A stretch of 64,000 bases of DNA from an uncultured Ruminiclostridium sp. (GCA_947623915.1 CANQIB010000003.1:62001-126000), one strand, 5' to 3'. Counted from the first letter of the stretch, positions 34,529-43,791 are shown. Made by a program: numbers and translations. Notes: generated by a model from the letters alone, not told the origin.

Positions 34529-35968
34529 TTATTTGGTAAGTCTTTCGACTATTTCTTTTTCCGAAAAAGGTATATGCTCTTCCCCGATTATCTGATAATC
34601 CTCGCTGCCCTTGCCCGCCAGCACCACCACATCGCCCTTTTGAGCGAGCTTCAGCGCGCGGGCTATCGCCTTTTCGCGGTCGGGCTCGATCTCGTAAACG
34701 TCGGGGTCGGTAACTCCCGCCGCCACCTGAGCGATGATAGCCTCCGGCTCTTCGTGAGCGGGATTATCCGAGGTGATTATCATACGGTCGGAATATTTTT
34801 GCACCGCCGCTCCCATCAACGGGCGTTTTGTCGCGTCCCTGTCGCCGGCGGAGCCGAACACCGTTATAAGTCTGCCCTTTGTTACCGCGCGCACTGCCGA
34901 CAGCATTTTGTCCAGTGCGTCGTCGGTATGCGCATAATCGGAGATAACGGTAAAATCCCCGCTGTACAGCACGGTAAGCCGTCCGTCCGCTCCCTCAAAG
35001 CTCTCCAGAGCGGCGACACATTCCCGCTCGTCAAGACCCGCCGCGATACATAAGCCCGCCGCGCACAGCGCGTTTTGTATGTTGTAACTTCCTATCTGCC
35101 GCAGCTTTACCGAAAACGCGCGCCGCGACAGCGACGAGCATAGCATGAACCGCGAGCCGTCCGACCCGCAGTCGATAAACTGCGCCGAAAGATCGTTTTT
35201 TCTGTCAAAGCCTACCGTTATGACCCTACCGCCCGCCGTTTTTGCAAGGCGTTTGCCGTATTCGTCGTCGGTGCATATCACCGAGGTCTTTGTCTGACCG
35301 AACAGTATGCTTTTCGCGGCGAAGTAGCTTTCCATATCCCCGTGATAATCAAGGTGGTCGTGGGTAAGATTTGTGAACGCCGCCGCCTCGAACACGGTAT
35401 CGCCTATACGCCGCTGCGCCAACGCCTGTGAGCTTGCCTCCATGACGCAAAACTCCGCGCCGTTGTCCGCCGTTTCCCTAAGCCTTTCGTAAAGCACCGT
35501 AGCGGGAGGAGTAGTGGGTATTCCGTCCTCGGAGCGGTACACTTTTTTGTATACGTCTATCCCCGCCGTCCCTATACTGCCGACGGCATGGCCGACAGCC
35601 GAAAGGATATGCTTTACCATAGCGACGGTAGTGGTCTTGCCGTTCGTTCCCGTCACCGCAAGCATTCTCAGCCGCTTTTCCGGCTCTCCGTAAAAGCGGG
35701 AGGACAGCCGCGCCAGCGCAAGCCTTGTATCCCCGACCGTGACCTGGTCGGAAACTCCCGTGTCACGCTCGGCCACTATCGCCGTCGCTCCGTTTGACAG
35801 CATTTGTGCTGCGGCGTCATGTCCGTCAAAATGCGCGCCCTTTATGCAGACAAAAACATTCCCCGCTTTCAGCTTGGCGGTGTTATCGGTAACGCCCGTA
35901 ACGGTACGGTTTTTTGCTCCCTGTTCCCTCGCCTCGGGACATATATCGTATAATGTAATAGCAATCAC
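34529..35968 (-). CDS. murE: UDP-N-acetylmuramoyl-L-Ala-D-Glu ligase adding the third residue (MurE)
   Basis: ATP-dependent Mur ligase adding the third amino acid of the stem peptide. 479 aa. GTNGKTT at 107-113 (P-loop), FTNLTHDHLDYHGDME (Mg/carbamylated Lys region nearby). The specificity motif reads DNPAHEEP (Asp401-Asn-Pro-Ala404). In literature I recall, meso-DAP enzymes have DNPR and lysine enzymes D(D/N)P(N/A), so this protein has the lysine-type pattern even though many relatives use meso-DAP. ATG start, 6 bp after the PBP. Confidence 0.94.
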   Translation of the reverse strand: MIAITLYDICPEAREQGAKNRTVTGVTDNTAKLKAGNVFVCIKGAHFDGHDAAAQMLSNGATAIVAERDTGVSDQVTVGDTRLALARLSSRFYGEPEKRLRMLAVTGTNGKTTTVAMVKHILSAVGHAVGSIGTAGIDVYKKVYRSEDGIPTTPPATVLYERLRETADNGAEFCVMEASSQALAQRRIGDTVFEAAAFTNLTHDHLDYHGDMESYFAAKSILFGQTKTSVICTDDEYGKRLAKTAGGRVITVGFDRKNDLSAQFIDCGSDGSRFMLCSSLSRRAFSVKLRQIGSYNIQNALCAAGLCIAAGLDERECVAALESFEGADGRLTVLYSGDFTVISDYAHTDDALDKMLSAVRAVTKGRLITVFGSAGDRDATKRPLMGAAVQKYSDRMIITSDNPAHEEPEAIIAQVAAGVTDPDVYEIEPDREKAIARALKLAQKGDVVVLAGKGSEDYQIIGEEHIPFSEKEIVERLTK

Positions 35969-35973
35969 TCCCG

Positions 35974-38229
35974 TCAGCCGGTTTCGTTGTTCACCACGAA
36001 CGTGACTTCTACGACCGAGCCTTTGTAGACCGACGAACCGCTTCCGAGCGACTGGCTTATCGCCTGTGCCGAAGCGTTTCCGCCCGCACCCGCGACGCTG
36101 AGGTTAAGTCCCGCCTCCGCCGCGGCTATATTTGCCTGTTCAACCGTCATTCCCGTAAAATCGGGTACGGTAGAAAACTGATAGTTTATATCCGTGCTGC
36201 CGTCGCTCATGTACAGCAGTACCTTGCCTCCGTAAGGCATAAGCGTTCCCGGTCCCGGTATCTGCGCCGCGACCGACGTACCCTCGGTGCTGCCTATTAT
36301 CTCCGCCTGTAAGCCCGCGCCTATTATCAAAGCCTCGGCGCGTATGCTGTTATAATCGTATCCCGCCACCGGCGGAACGGTAACGTCCTGCTGCGCAAGC
36401 TCCTCCGCCGTATACTGCGGGTAGATGTTCAGGTACTCAAGACCCTCCTTGAATACCGCCGATACGACCGGCGCCGCCACCGCCGAGCCGTAGATATATC
36501 CGCTGGTCGGCTCGTCTACCACTACCAGCATGACATATTCGGGGTCGGTAGCCGGCACGAACGCGCAGAAGGTGGACACATATCTCATATTGTCATAGCC
36601 GTATTCGTCCAACTTTTCCGAAGTGCCGCTCTTGCCGCCTATGCTGTAGCCCTCCATGTAGGCGTTGCTGCCGCCGTTGGTATTTACCACCGTTTCAAGT
36701 ATCTCGCGCATGGTAGCGGAGGTCTCCTCGCTTATCACTTGCCGTCTTACTACCGGCTCGGTGGATTTTATAACGTTGCCCTCGCTGTCGATTATCTTAT
36801 CCACAAGATACGGAGTCAGCAGCTTGCCGCCGTTGACCGCCGCCGCGACCGCGGTCACCATCTGTATGGGAGTTACCTTGTTTGTCTGACCGAACGCGGA
36901 GCTGGAAAGCTCCACTATACCCATATTGTCCGGCTGCACATATAATGCCGACGCCTCGCTCGGCAGGTCTATGCCGGTCTTTTCGGTAAAGCCGAACGCT
37001 TTGAAATACTTACAGAATTTTTCCACACCGAGCGCCTGACCTATTTTTACGAACGCAGGGTTGCAGGAACGTATCACCGCCTCGGTAAGAGTGGACGTGC
37101 CGTGTCCGCCCGCGCTCCAGCAATGTATCAGCGTTCCCTCCACGTCCGCCACGCCGGAGCAGTAAAAGGTATCGTTCAGCGATACCGCTTCCTCCTCAAG
37201 CGCGGACGAGCAGGTCACTACCTTGAATACCGAACCGGGTATATATATTTCGCTTACCGCTTTGTTCAGCCATTGATGACCGCGCAGCTCCTCCTCTTTT
37301 TTTTCTATTTCCTCTTCCTTAGCGCCGTCCGCCGACATCTGCGCCAGCAGCTTTCTGTCCTTTTCAAAGAACAGGTAGGACGGGTCGTTGGGGTCATAGC
37401 CGGGGTAAGTCGCCATCGCGACTATAGCGCCGGTCTTGGCGTTCATTATTATGCCGGTGCTGCGGTTTTCCACCTTATGCTGCGACACCGTGAGTTCAAG
37501 ATTTTTTTCAAGATAATACTGTAAAGTTTCGTCAAGAGTAAGTATCAGCGAATCGCCGTCCTGCGCGGGGTATCTGGTCTCGTATTCGTAAGGCATAGCG
37601 TCGCCGTTCGCGTCCTTTACCGACACTATCCTGCCGTCAACGCCCTTGAGGTAGTCGTTGTAGTACATCTCCAGACCATAGCCCTCGTCGTTGTCGTTTA
37701 CAAATCCCAGTACGCTCGCCGCGAGATCCTTGTTGGGATAACTGCGGGTACTGCTTTCCACCGTGTATATCGACACGGATTTCAAATCGTTCTTGCTTAT
37801 AAAGTCGTTTATTTTTTCAACGGTAGTTCTGTCCACTCCGCGTTTTGCCACATAATATCTCAAATCGGTATCGGAGCAGGCGTCCACCAGCGTCTGATAC
37901 TTCACCCCGATTATCTCGGACAGCCCTTTGCAGATAAAATCTCTGTTCTGCGGCTCATACTCGTTTATATCGCCCGGAGAGATGATAACGTCCCATACGG
38001 TGTTGCTCTGTACCAGCACCTTGTTGTTTCGGTCGTATATCGTTCCGCGCGACGCTTTTATCGTAAAGCTGTCCTGCTGCTGCTTGCTCGCGGCGGCGCT
38101 GAACATCTCGTTGTTCACCACCGACACGTCGAACAGCTTGAGCGCGATATATACCGCCGCTATAAGCACTCCGATAAGTACAACATAAAAAATGCGGTTC
38201 TTCATGCTCCTGGTAGGACTAAGATTCAT
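35974..38229 (-). CDS. Class B penicillin-binding protein with two PASTA domains (SpoVD/FtsI type)
   Basis: Septal (or spore-cortex) transpeptidase. 751 aa: cytoplasmic N-end and TM helix (about 12-32), dimerisation domain to about 275, transpeptidase domain about 280-600 with SVFK (Ser333), the SCN-equivalent RSCNPAF, and KSGT (Lys533). Two PASTA repeats follow (about 620-680 and about 685-748; VTVPPVAGYDYNSIRAEA and STVPDFTGMTVEQANIAA). It lies between ftsL and murE. SpoVD and FtsI cannot be told apart from sequence alone; the PASTA tail is common to both in Clostridia. Confidence 0.92.
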   Translation of the reverse strand: MNLSPTRSMKNRIFYVVLIGVLIAAVYIALKLFDVSVVNNEMFSAAASKQQQDSFTIKASRGTIYDRNNKVLVQSNTVWDVIISPGDINEYEPQNRDFICKGLSEIIGVKYQTLVDACSDTDLRYYVAKRGVDRTTVEKINDFISKNDLKSVSIYTVESSTRSYPNKDLAASVLGFVNDNDEGYGLEMYYNDYLKGVDGRIVSVKDANGDAMPYEYETRYPAQDGDSLILTLDETLQYYLEKNLELTVSQHKVENRSTGIIMNAKTGAIVAMATYPGYDPNDPSYLFFEKDRKLLAQMSADGAKEEEIEKKEEELRGHQWLNKAVSEIYIPGSVFKVVTCSSALEEEAVSLNDTFYCSGVADVEGTLIHCWSAGGHGTSTLTEAVIRSCNPAFVKIGQALGVEKFCKYFKAFGFTEKTGIDLPSEASALYVQPDNMGIVELSSSAFGQTNKVTPIQMVTAVAAAVNGGKLLTPYLVDKIIDSEGNVIKSTEPVVRRQVISEETSATMREILETVVNTNGGSNAYMEGYSIGGKSGTSEKLDEYGYDNMRYVSTFCAFVPATDPEYVMLVVVDEPTSGYIYGSAVAAPVVSAVFKEGLEYLNIYPQYTAEELAQQDVTVPPVAGYDYNSIRAEALIIGAGLQAEIIGSTEGTSVAAQIPGPGTLMPYGGKVLLYMSDGSTDINYQFSTVPDFTGMTVEQANIAAAEAGLNLSVAGAGGNASAQAISQSLGSGSSVYKGSVVEVTFVVNNETG

Positions 38230-38482
38230 CTGTTTTCTCCTTTAAACACACGCTTTGCAGCGGCAGAGCCCGAAAGTCGCGGCGGGAGGTAAAAACGCCG
38301 TCATATCAGGCTCCGTCAAAGCGGCGACGGCGCAAACCGCAGAAAAAGCGGAGTTTGCGTCCGATTGTCCGTCGCTAATAAAAAGTGCTGTCCTTTCCCG
38401 AAAAAGCAAGCCTTAGCCTTGCCGTATCCGAAAAAGGAGCCTTTGCCGCGCTCTTGCCGCGGCTTGTATAATTTATATTGTC
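38230..38482 (-). other. Unusually long gap in the dcw cluster, no gene seen
   Basis: 253 bp between ftsL and the PBP, where most neighbours are spaced under 80 bp. No ORF with a ribosome site. Two hairpins: GCCGCG (38445-38450) with CGCGGC (38458-38463) just after ftsL, and a GCAAA...TTTGC stem with CCGC/GCGG around 38333-38360. No promoter-like pair I trust. AAAGGAG before the PBP ATG lies at about 38232-38240. Confidence 0.5.
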
Positions 38483-38989
38483 CTAAAATCCCAAATATTC
38501 CAACACGCCGCCGAACCAGTTGAATATCGAAACGAAAATGTTCTCGTCCTCGCTCTCGGCGGTCTCGGTCATAACACCTATGTTCATCTCGGCGTAACGC
38601 TCCTGAGAAGCGTTCACCTTCTGCATACCCAATTCTTTCAGCGCGTATTCCTCCACGTTGTCTATGGATACCGAGCCGTTAAGCTCGCTTTTAAGCTGTC
38701 CGTTAAGCATCTGCGCGCTCTCGTAAGCGGCGGTCTCCTCGCTTACTTTGAGGTTCACCTCGCTGAGCTGCGCCTTGCTGTATAAAAACATTATGAACAC
38801 CGCCAGAAACAGTCCCGCAGTCAATATTACCGCGATAGGTCTGCCTACCTTGGCGGCGGACGTCTGCACCATCTTAAGCTCCGGCTTGTACTCCTCCGGC
38901 TTTGGCTCCGGCTTGCGCTCCTTGCGCTGCGCGGTGTCGAAAAGAGAAAGGTCATACGCTGTACTTGTTTTGTTGTAAGGCGTCGGCAT
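38483..38989 (-). CDS. ftsL: Cell division protein FtsL
   Basis: 168 aa, bitopic: polar N-terminus (about 1-48, Lys/Pro/Glu rich), one TM helix (PIAVILTAGLFLAVFIMFLY), then a coiled-coil-like segment (AQLSEVNLKVSEETAAYESA) and the YALKELGMQKVN motif typical of FtsL/DivIC. It lies directly after rsmH, the standard position. Recruits the SEDS/PBP pair with FtsQ and FtsB. Confidence 0.88.
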   Translation of the reverse strand: MPTPYNKTSTAYDLSLFDTAQRKERKPEPKPEEYKPELKMVQTSAAKVGRPIAVILTAGLFLAVFIMFLYSKAQLSEVNLKVSEETAAYESAQMLNGQLKSELNGSVSIDNVEEYALKELGMQKVNASQERYAEMNIGVMTETAESEDENIFVSIFNWFGGVLEYLGF

Positions 38990-39018
38990 TATAATCGTCC
39001 TTTCCTTTATTGCATATC

Positions 39019-39957
39019 CTATAGCTTTTCTATTATCCTCAGCTTTGCGCTGCGTGACCTGTGATTACGCAGCAATTCTTCCTCCGACGCGACGGTCGGC
39101 TTTTTGGTGACGGCGACCGCCCTCGGCGTTTTGTGGCAAACGCAGACGGGGAACGACGGCGGGCAGGTGCAGCCGGTGCAAAGCTCCTTGAACATATTCT
39201 TTACCGCCCTGTCCTCGATGGAATGAAAGGTTATCACCGCGAGCCTGCCGCCCTTATTCAGCAGCTCGAACGCGGCGTTCAGCCCCTTTTCCAGCTCCTC
39301 CATCTCCGAATTTACCTCTATTCGTATCGCCTGAAAGGTCTTTTTGCAGGGATTTTTCTCCCGTCTGACCTTCAGCGGAACGTTGCGTTTTATTATCTCG
39401 GCAAGCTCCAGCGTTGTGCGTATCGGCTTTTCCGCTCTCGCCTGCTCTATCCCTCTTACGATACCCTGTGCGAATTTTTCTTCGCCGTAATCGTAAAGTA
39501 TCTGTCTTAGCCTGTCCGCGGGATATTCGTTTACCACGTCGTACGCGCTGAGCCCGTCGCGGCTCATTCTCATATCCAGCGGCGCGTCCTCATGGTAAGA
39601 AAATCCGCGCTCGGCGGTATCCAGCTGGTAGGAGGATACCCCCAGATCCATAAGTATGCCGTCCGCACCGCTGACGCCCAGCCTGTCCGCCTCCTCCTTG
39701 ATAAAGGAAAAGCGTCGGTTCACGACGGTGCAGTTGTACCCCGCCAGCTTTTCGGCTGCCGCCGCGCACGCGTCGGGGTCGCGGTCAAAGCCTATCAGCC
39801 GCCCGTTATCCAGTCTTTCGGCTATCTCAAGGGAATGTCCCGCAAAGCCCAGAGTACAGTCTATATATGTGCCGTCCGGCTTGATGTTCAGCCCCTCTAT
39901 GACCTCGTTTAACAGTACGGGTATATGGATAGGCTTTTCCGACAGCTTTTTGTCCAT
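39019..39957 (-). CDS. rsmH: 16S rRNA (cytosine(1402)-N(4))-methyltransferase
   Basis: SAM-dependent methylation of C1402 in 16S rRNA. 312 aa. HIPVLLNEVIEGL at 11-23; SAM loop TLGFAGHS; GFDRDPDAC; DGILMDLGVSSYQLD; and FQAIRIEVNSEMEEL with AVITFHSIEDRAVKNMF near the end. It follows mraZ by 3 bp, as in almost all dcw clusters. Confidence 0.97.
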   Translation of the reverse strand: MDKKLSEKPIHIPVLLNEVIEGLNIKPDGTYIDCTLGFAGHSLEIAERLDNGRLIGFDRDPDACAAAAEKLAGYNCTVVNRRFSFIKEEADRLGVSGADGILMDLGVSSYQLDTAERGFSYHEDAPLDMRMSRDGLSAYDVVNEYPADRLRQILYDYGEEKFAQGIVRGIEQARAEKPIRTTLELAEIIKRNVPLKVRREKNPCKKTFQAIRIEVNSEMEELEKGLNAAFELLNKGGRLAVITFHSIEDRAVKNMFKELCTGCTCPPSFPVCVCHKTPRAVAVTKKPTVASEEELLRNHRSRSAKLRIIEKL

Positions 39958-39960
39958 TTT

Positions 39961-40380
39961 TTATATTCCCAGTTCCAGAGCCTGCGTAAGCAGCTCGTCC
40001 GTGTTGGTGACTTCGTTGAAGCGCGCCCATTCGGCTTTATCCCATATTTCCGCGCCGCCCTCAAGACCTACCACCACTACATCCGAAGTCAGCTTTGCGT
40101 ATTCTCTCAAAGCGGCGGGAACGGAAATCCTGCCCTGCTTGTCCGCGGTAACGTCGTAAGCGCTGCCGAACAGAAAACGCTGTATGCCCTGCGTCTGTAC
40201 AGACGGCATGGAGCGTATTTTTTCCACCAGCCGCTGCCATTCCTCGGCGGAATATACCTTTATGCAAGCGTTGCCTATGGTCTTGGATATGACAAAGCTG
40301 TCGCCGATCTCTTCTCTCAGCTTTATCGGTATGTTCATACGTCCCTTTGCGTCCAAAGTAGACTTGTATTCTCCCTTCAC
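39961..40380 (-). CDS. mraZ: Transcriptional regulator MraZ
   Basis: DNA-binding AbrB/MazE-fold protein controlling the dcw operon. 139 aa from GTG 40380 (KGEYKSTLDAKGR), behind AAAGGGGTGA at eight bases; the frame upstream of it (to 40443) runs through the operator and is rejected. Two SpoVT-AbrB repeats: LDAKGRMNIPIKLRE (about 8-22) and ADKQGRISVPAALRE (about 83-97), each with the DxxGR motif. First gene of the division/wall cluster; it probably autoregulates at the site 40431-40444. Confidence 0.95.
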   Translation of the reverse strand: MKGEYKSTLDAKGRMNIPIKLREEIGDSFVISKTIGNACIKVYSAEEWQRLVEKIRSMPSVQTQGIQRFLFGSAYDVTADKQGRISVPAALREYAKLTSDVVVVGLEGGAEIWDKAEWARFNEVTNTDELLTQALELGI

Positions 40381-40430
40381 AGCTCTGTCACCCCTTTCCT
40401 TGTCCTGTTTTAACACTCTAGTGATAAAAT

Positions 40431-40444
40431 CACCAAAAAACACC
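40431..40444 (-). promoter_or_regulatory. Candidate MraZ operator (direct repeats one helical turn apart)
   Basis: On the minus strand GGTG occurs at 40441-40444 and again at 40431-40434, exactly 10 bp apart, between the -10 box and the GTG start. MraZ of E. coli binds TGGGN repeats with the same 10-bp period. A small hairpin (GTGAT-TTT-ATCAC) overlaps the second copy. The spacing is seen; binding is inferred. Confidence 0.5.
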
Positions 40445-40463
40445 TAAAAAGTGTCTTAAAATT

Positions 40464-40492
40464 ATTATACACCGCATCTTGCAAAAAAGCAA
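40464..40492 (-). promoter_or_regulatory. Promoter of the dcw cluster
   Basis: Minus strand TTGCTT (40487-40492), 17 bp, TATAAT (40464-40469), about 85 bp before the mraZ GTG. It is the only good promoter upstream of mraZ-rsmH-ftsL-PBP-murE-mraY-ftsW-murG-murA-ftsQ. Confidence 0.85.
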
Positions 40493-40558
40493 TAGTATTT
40501 TTCCAAAAATTAAAAAAACGTTTACAAAATTTCCGTCACATTTTGGTGAAAATTGCAC

Positions 40559-40589
40559 AAAAATACCCTGCCGTATTTCTACGACAGGG
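40559..40589 (-). terminator. Terminator of the helicase/ATPase unit
   Basis: 10-bp stem with one G-U pair (40566-40575 with 40580-40589), TTTC/GAAA loop, followed on the minus strand by TATTTTTG. It lies about 37 bp after the ATPase stop and separates this unit from mraZ. Confidence 0.85.
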
Positions 40590-40625
40590 TGATAAAATAT
40601 TTTAAACAAGTGGCTTTGCTTTTTC

Positions 40626-43600
40626 TTACTCGCTTTCGGAAAGGTCAAGCACTCTGACCGTCTCTTCCTCCGACTGAGGCTCGAACGTATCTTCCTCCGC
40701 CGCTTTGAACGCCGTGGGGGATAGATCCGCCTCGGTGTTGTCCGCTATCCACTTTGCCGCCATGAGCGGCGACAGCACGGTGTTTATCGACATAAGCTCG
40801 CTTTCGGTGGAGCTTAACATTTCACTGTGTATGTTTTCCGAACCCGCTATATCGTAAGTCAGCTGGCAGCGGTACTTAATACTGCACAGCAAAAACTCCG
40901 GCGGTATCACCTCCACCTGACTTATCTCCTCCAGCCACAAAAACGGGCTCATGCCGCCTATGCTGACGTCCTCGATTATCCAGCCGCTGGACGCCGCCGC
41001 GTCGTCGGAACACATATAGAGCGAAAATCTGAAGCGGCGTTCGGATTCGTCCTTGAAAATGCCGACCTCAAAGCTCTTTACCACGCGGCTGTTTATTATC
41101 TGGGATTCGCGCGGGCAGCATTGACAGGTGCCGCCGTAACCGAACAGTCTGCCGTTTATGTCCTTGGCGAAATAGTTGCGGTATATCCCCGCGTTGTCTA
41201 TGCCGCGTATCTTTTCGTACTGCTCTTTCAGCCGCGTGAGTTCGCTTTGGGTGATATACGGCAGGGGCTTATAATAATAAGGTATCTGGTCCAAAAGCAC
41301 GCGGTTGGGCTCTTCGGTGCAGGAATAGTATCTTCCCAGCTTTCCGTCGTCCACGCCGGTGAGCAGATATTCGACATAGTGGGAAAACTCCGGCTTTTGG
41401 CAGCCGTCCTTTAGAACGACGTACTTTTCCGTCCGCGCCTCGTCCTCCTCGACGGGCACTACGGAGGTGTCCAAAACGCGCACGACGCGGTTTTCCTTAT
41501 CCACGAGCGCTATACGGGGTATTTTAAGGTCGGTGACGTAAAGTCTGGGCAGTATGCTGTCATAGCGTTTTGCGACCGCCTCCTCCGCGCTGAGCAGCTC
41601 GGTTATCTTCGCGCGGTCGAAAGAGTACCCCGCTTTGGAAACGGGAAAATCAAACAGCCTGCCGTTGAACATACCGCAGCTTATAAGCAGGTAAACGTCC
41701 CCCACTATCTCCAACAGATCGTTGCAGGTGACCTTTGACGGTATAAGGAATTGCATACCGTACGCGCTGAAACGGTACTTGTTGTTTATATCCAGCTGAA
41801 GTCCTATCTCCGTTCCCTCGCTCTTCATCTGGCGCAGGAAAGTCATAACGTCCTTGCCCTGCGTGTAGCTGTTCACCAAAAGCGTCAGAAATTCGTTCAG
41901 GACATGGTTGTTTTCAAATCGGTCGGCGTGCGCCGCGATAAAATCATAGGTGCGTTTCAGATTGTTCACCGTCATTTTCGCAACGTCAAAGGTGAAACGG
42001 CTGGTGCGGCAGCGTACGTTTAGCTGATAGTACCGCATGGATATACCGTAGCTGTTGCCGAAAATATCGTCGAACAGCGTGACCGCGCCTATCAGAGAAT
42101 CATCGTCGGCGACCGAGCCGTCCTTAACGTAATCTCCCAGCTTGATGCTGACCACGCTGCGAAATCCTACGCTCAGCCCATAATCCTTTATCGCGGGATT
42201 TTTATCGCTGTCTATCCTATAGCTTTTATCGCCGAAACGGAATATATAGGAAAATTCGCGGCCGCGCTCTCCCGTTTCGGGGTTTTCCCACTCGTAAGCG
42301 GCGGACAGCACGACGTTTTCAAAATTTGCGGTCTCCTTGCGCAGCATCATTATCCTGCTTTGTATGCACTCGTCGAACGCCGCCCCCGATTCGTGCATAG
42401 CATAGGGGATATCCGGCTCGTCGTTGTAAAATCCTATCTGACACAGCTCGGAATACGGTATCGGCGTACCTCCGGGCGGGCAAAGCGAGATATTGCTCTG
42501 GAATTTGTCATCCAGCCTGTTCGCCATGGGGCTGGTCTGTATGAAATTGGCAAAAAACTCAAAAACATAGTGTTTCGGACGCAGATACAGCTTGTCGGAG
42601 CTGCTGCGCTTTGCTATCTCCAGCACGAAATACCGAGAATATTTATCGCACATATCGCGAAGATCGCCGGATATAGCCTGCGCGACCTCCTCCTCACATT
42701 CGTGCTTTATCCCCGTTCTGTGGGAGGTTATCAGCGAATTGGGGACGCTTATGAAAAACGCGGACAGCTTTTGATTGACGAACTGCTCGCCGGTGGAGTT
42801 TATCAGTCCCGTAAGCTCGTATGTCGAAAAATAATTGTACCTGTCAAGTATCACCCTCGCCATATCCGCTCTGCGGGCGGAGGATACCGCAAAGGGTATA
42901 AGATACACATATCCCGCCGCTTCATGCCAGATAAAGTCGATGACGCTTTTTCCGTTGTGGGAAAAACGTATCAGCGGGTCACCCTCGGAATCGCCGCTGC
43001 CGCGGCGGCTGATCCTGTATACCGCAAACGGCTTGCCGCCCTGCGCCGCGGTAACGGTTATCGTTCTGGAAACGGCTTCGCATTCGTCGTATCTGCCCGG
43101 CAGCTTTTTGCGGATAAACGCAAAGCACAGCTCCACAAGGTTGATGTATTTTCCTTTTTTCGCGGTAAGCGTCAAAAGGTTTTCCTTTATCGCCTCGGCT
43201 TCCTCACGGGAAACGCAAAAACGTATCTCCGTACCTTGATACAGCGGAGCGGAAAGGTCCAGCTCGCGCAGCAAAAGCACCCCGTCGTCGTTTATCATGC
43301 GGAACGTGAAGTTGCCGGAACGCAGGGTGAACCATTCTACATTCATGAAAACGCTCTTCGCGCCCACGCCGAAACGCCCCTCGCGGGTGGTATCGCCGTC
43401 GCTCCTGCCTATACTGAGATAATACAAAAGCTGTTCGAGCGTAAAGCCGTCCTCGTTGTAGTTCAGCTTTATAACTCCGTTATCCTCAAAATCTATCGTG
43501 AGCTTCATGTCATTTTCGGAATAATAGCAGCCGAACGCGTTTTGCAAAAGCTCGCGCAGTATGGATTCCTTGGGGTAATCGCTCACCGAAAGAGAGGTGT

Positions 43601-43790
43601 TGTACGGATTTCTGTCCGAATAAACGTTGTTGAAATAATCCTTGAACGGTGTGACGTCCGCCTTTTCGTGATACAGCAGCCGCTGCATCTCGCTCAGGGA
43701 CTCGTCCAACAGCTCACGGTTGTTTTTCGCGTGCGCATGGAAAAAATCGCCGATAAGCGCGGATATTTCACTGCTCTGTCCCGACGGCAT
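40626..43790 (-). CDS. Sacsin/HSP90-like (GHKL) ATPase, large protein of unknown function
   Basis: 1054 aa; ATG 43790, one base after the partner's stop, with AGGGGTG upstream. N-terminal GHKL domain: N-box RELLQNAFGCYY (about 79-90), NYNEDGFTLEQLLYYLSIGRS (about 110-130, in two parts), and lid/G2 box GRFGVGAKSVF (138-148). The spacing and the ELLQNA/NVGRS-like pattern match sacsin-type HSP90 domains rather than MutL or histidine kinases. The rest (about 300-1050) has no family I recognise; a CQCC (889-892) and later single Cys could bind metal. It ends in an acidic tail. Pairs with the helicase-like protein encoded just upstream; together they form a unit with their own promoter and terminator. 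Confidence 0.85.
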   Translation of the reverse strand: MPSGQSSEISALIGDFFHAHAKNNRELLDESLSEMQRLLYHEKADVTPFKDYFNNVYSDRNPYNTSLSVSDYPKESILRELLQNAFGCYYSENDMKLTIDFEDNGVIKLNYNEDGFTLEQLLYYLSIGRSDGDTTREGRFGVGAKSVFMNVEWFTLRSGNFTFRMINDDGVLLLRELDLSAPLYQGTEIRFCVSREEAEAIKENLLTLTAKKGKYINLVELCFAFIRKKLPGRYDECEAVSRTITVTAAQGGKPFAVYRISRRGSGDSEGDPLIRFSHNGKSVIDFIWHEAAGYVYLIPFAVSSARRADMARVILDRYNYFSTYELTGLINSTGEQFVNQKLSAFFISVPNSLITSHRTGIKHECEEEVAQAISGDLRDMCDKYSRYFVLEIAKRSSSDKLYLRPKHYVFEFFANFIQTSPMANRLDDKFQSNISLCPPGGTPIPYSELCQIGFYNDEPDIPYAMHESGAAFDECIQSRIMMLRKETANFENVVLSAAYEWENPETGERGREFSYIFRFGDKSYRIDSDKNPAIKDYGLSVGFRSVVSIKLGDYVKDGSVADDDSLIGAVTLFDDIFGNSYGISMRYYQLNVRCRTSRFTFDVAKMTVNNLKRTYDFIAAHADRFENNHVLNEFLTLLVNSYTQGKDVMTFLRQMKSEGTEIGLQLDINNKYRFSAYGMQFLIPSKVTCNDLLEIVGDVYLLISCGMFNGRLFDFPVSKAGYSFDRAKITELLSAEEAVAKRYDSILPRLYVTDLKIPRIALVDKENRVVRVLDTSVVPVEEDEARTEKYVVLKDGCQKPEFSHYVEYLLTGVDDGKLGRYYSCTEEPNRVLLDQIPYYYKPLPYITQSELTRLKEQYEKIRGIDNAGIYRNYFAKDINGRLFGYGGTCQCCPRESQIINSRVVKSFEVGIFKDESERRFRFSLYMCSDDAAASSGWIIEDVSIGGMSPFLWLEEISQVEVIPPEFLLCSIKYRCQLTYDIAGSENIHSEMLSSTESELMSINTVLSPLMAAKWIADNTEADLSPTAFKAAEEDTFEPQSEEETVRVLDLSESE

Positions 43791-43791
43791 C

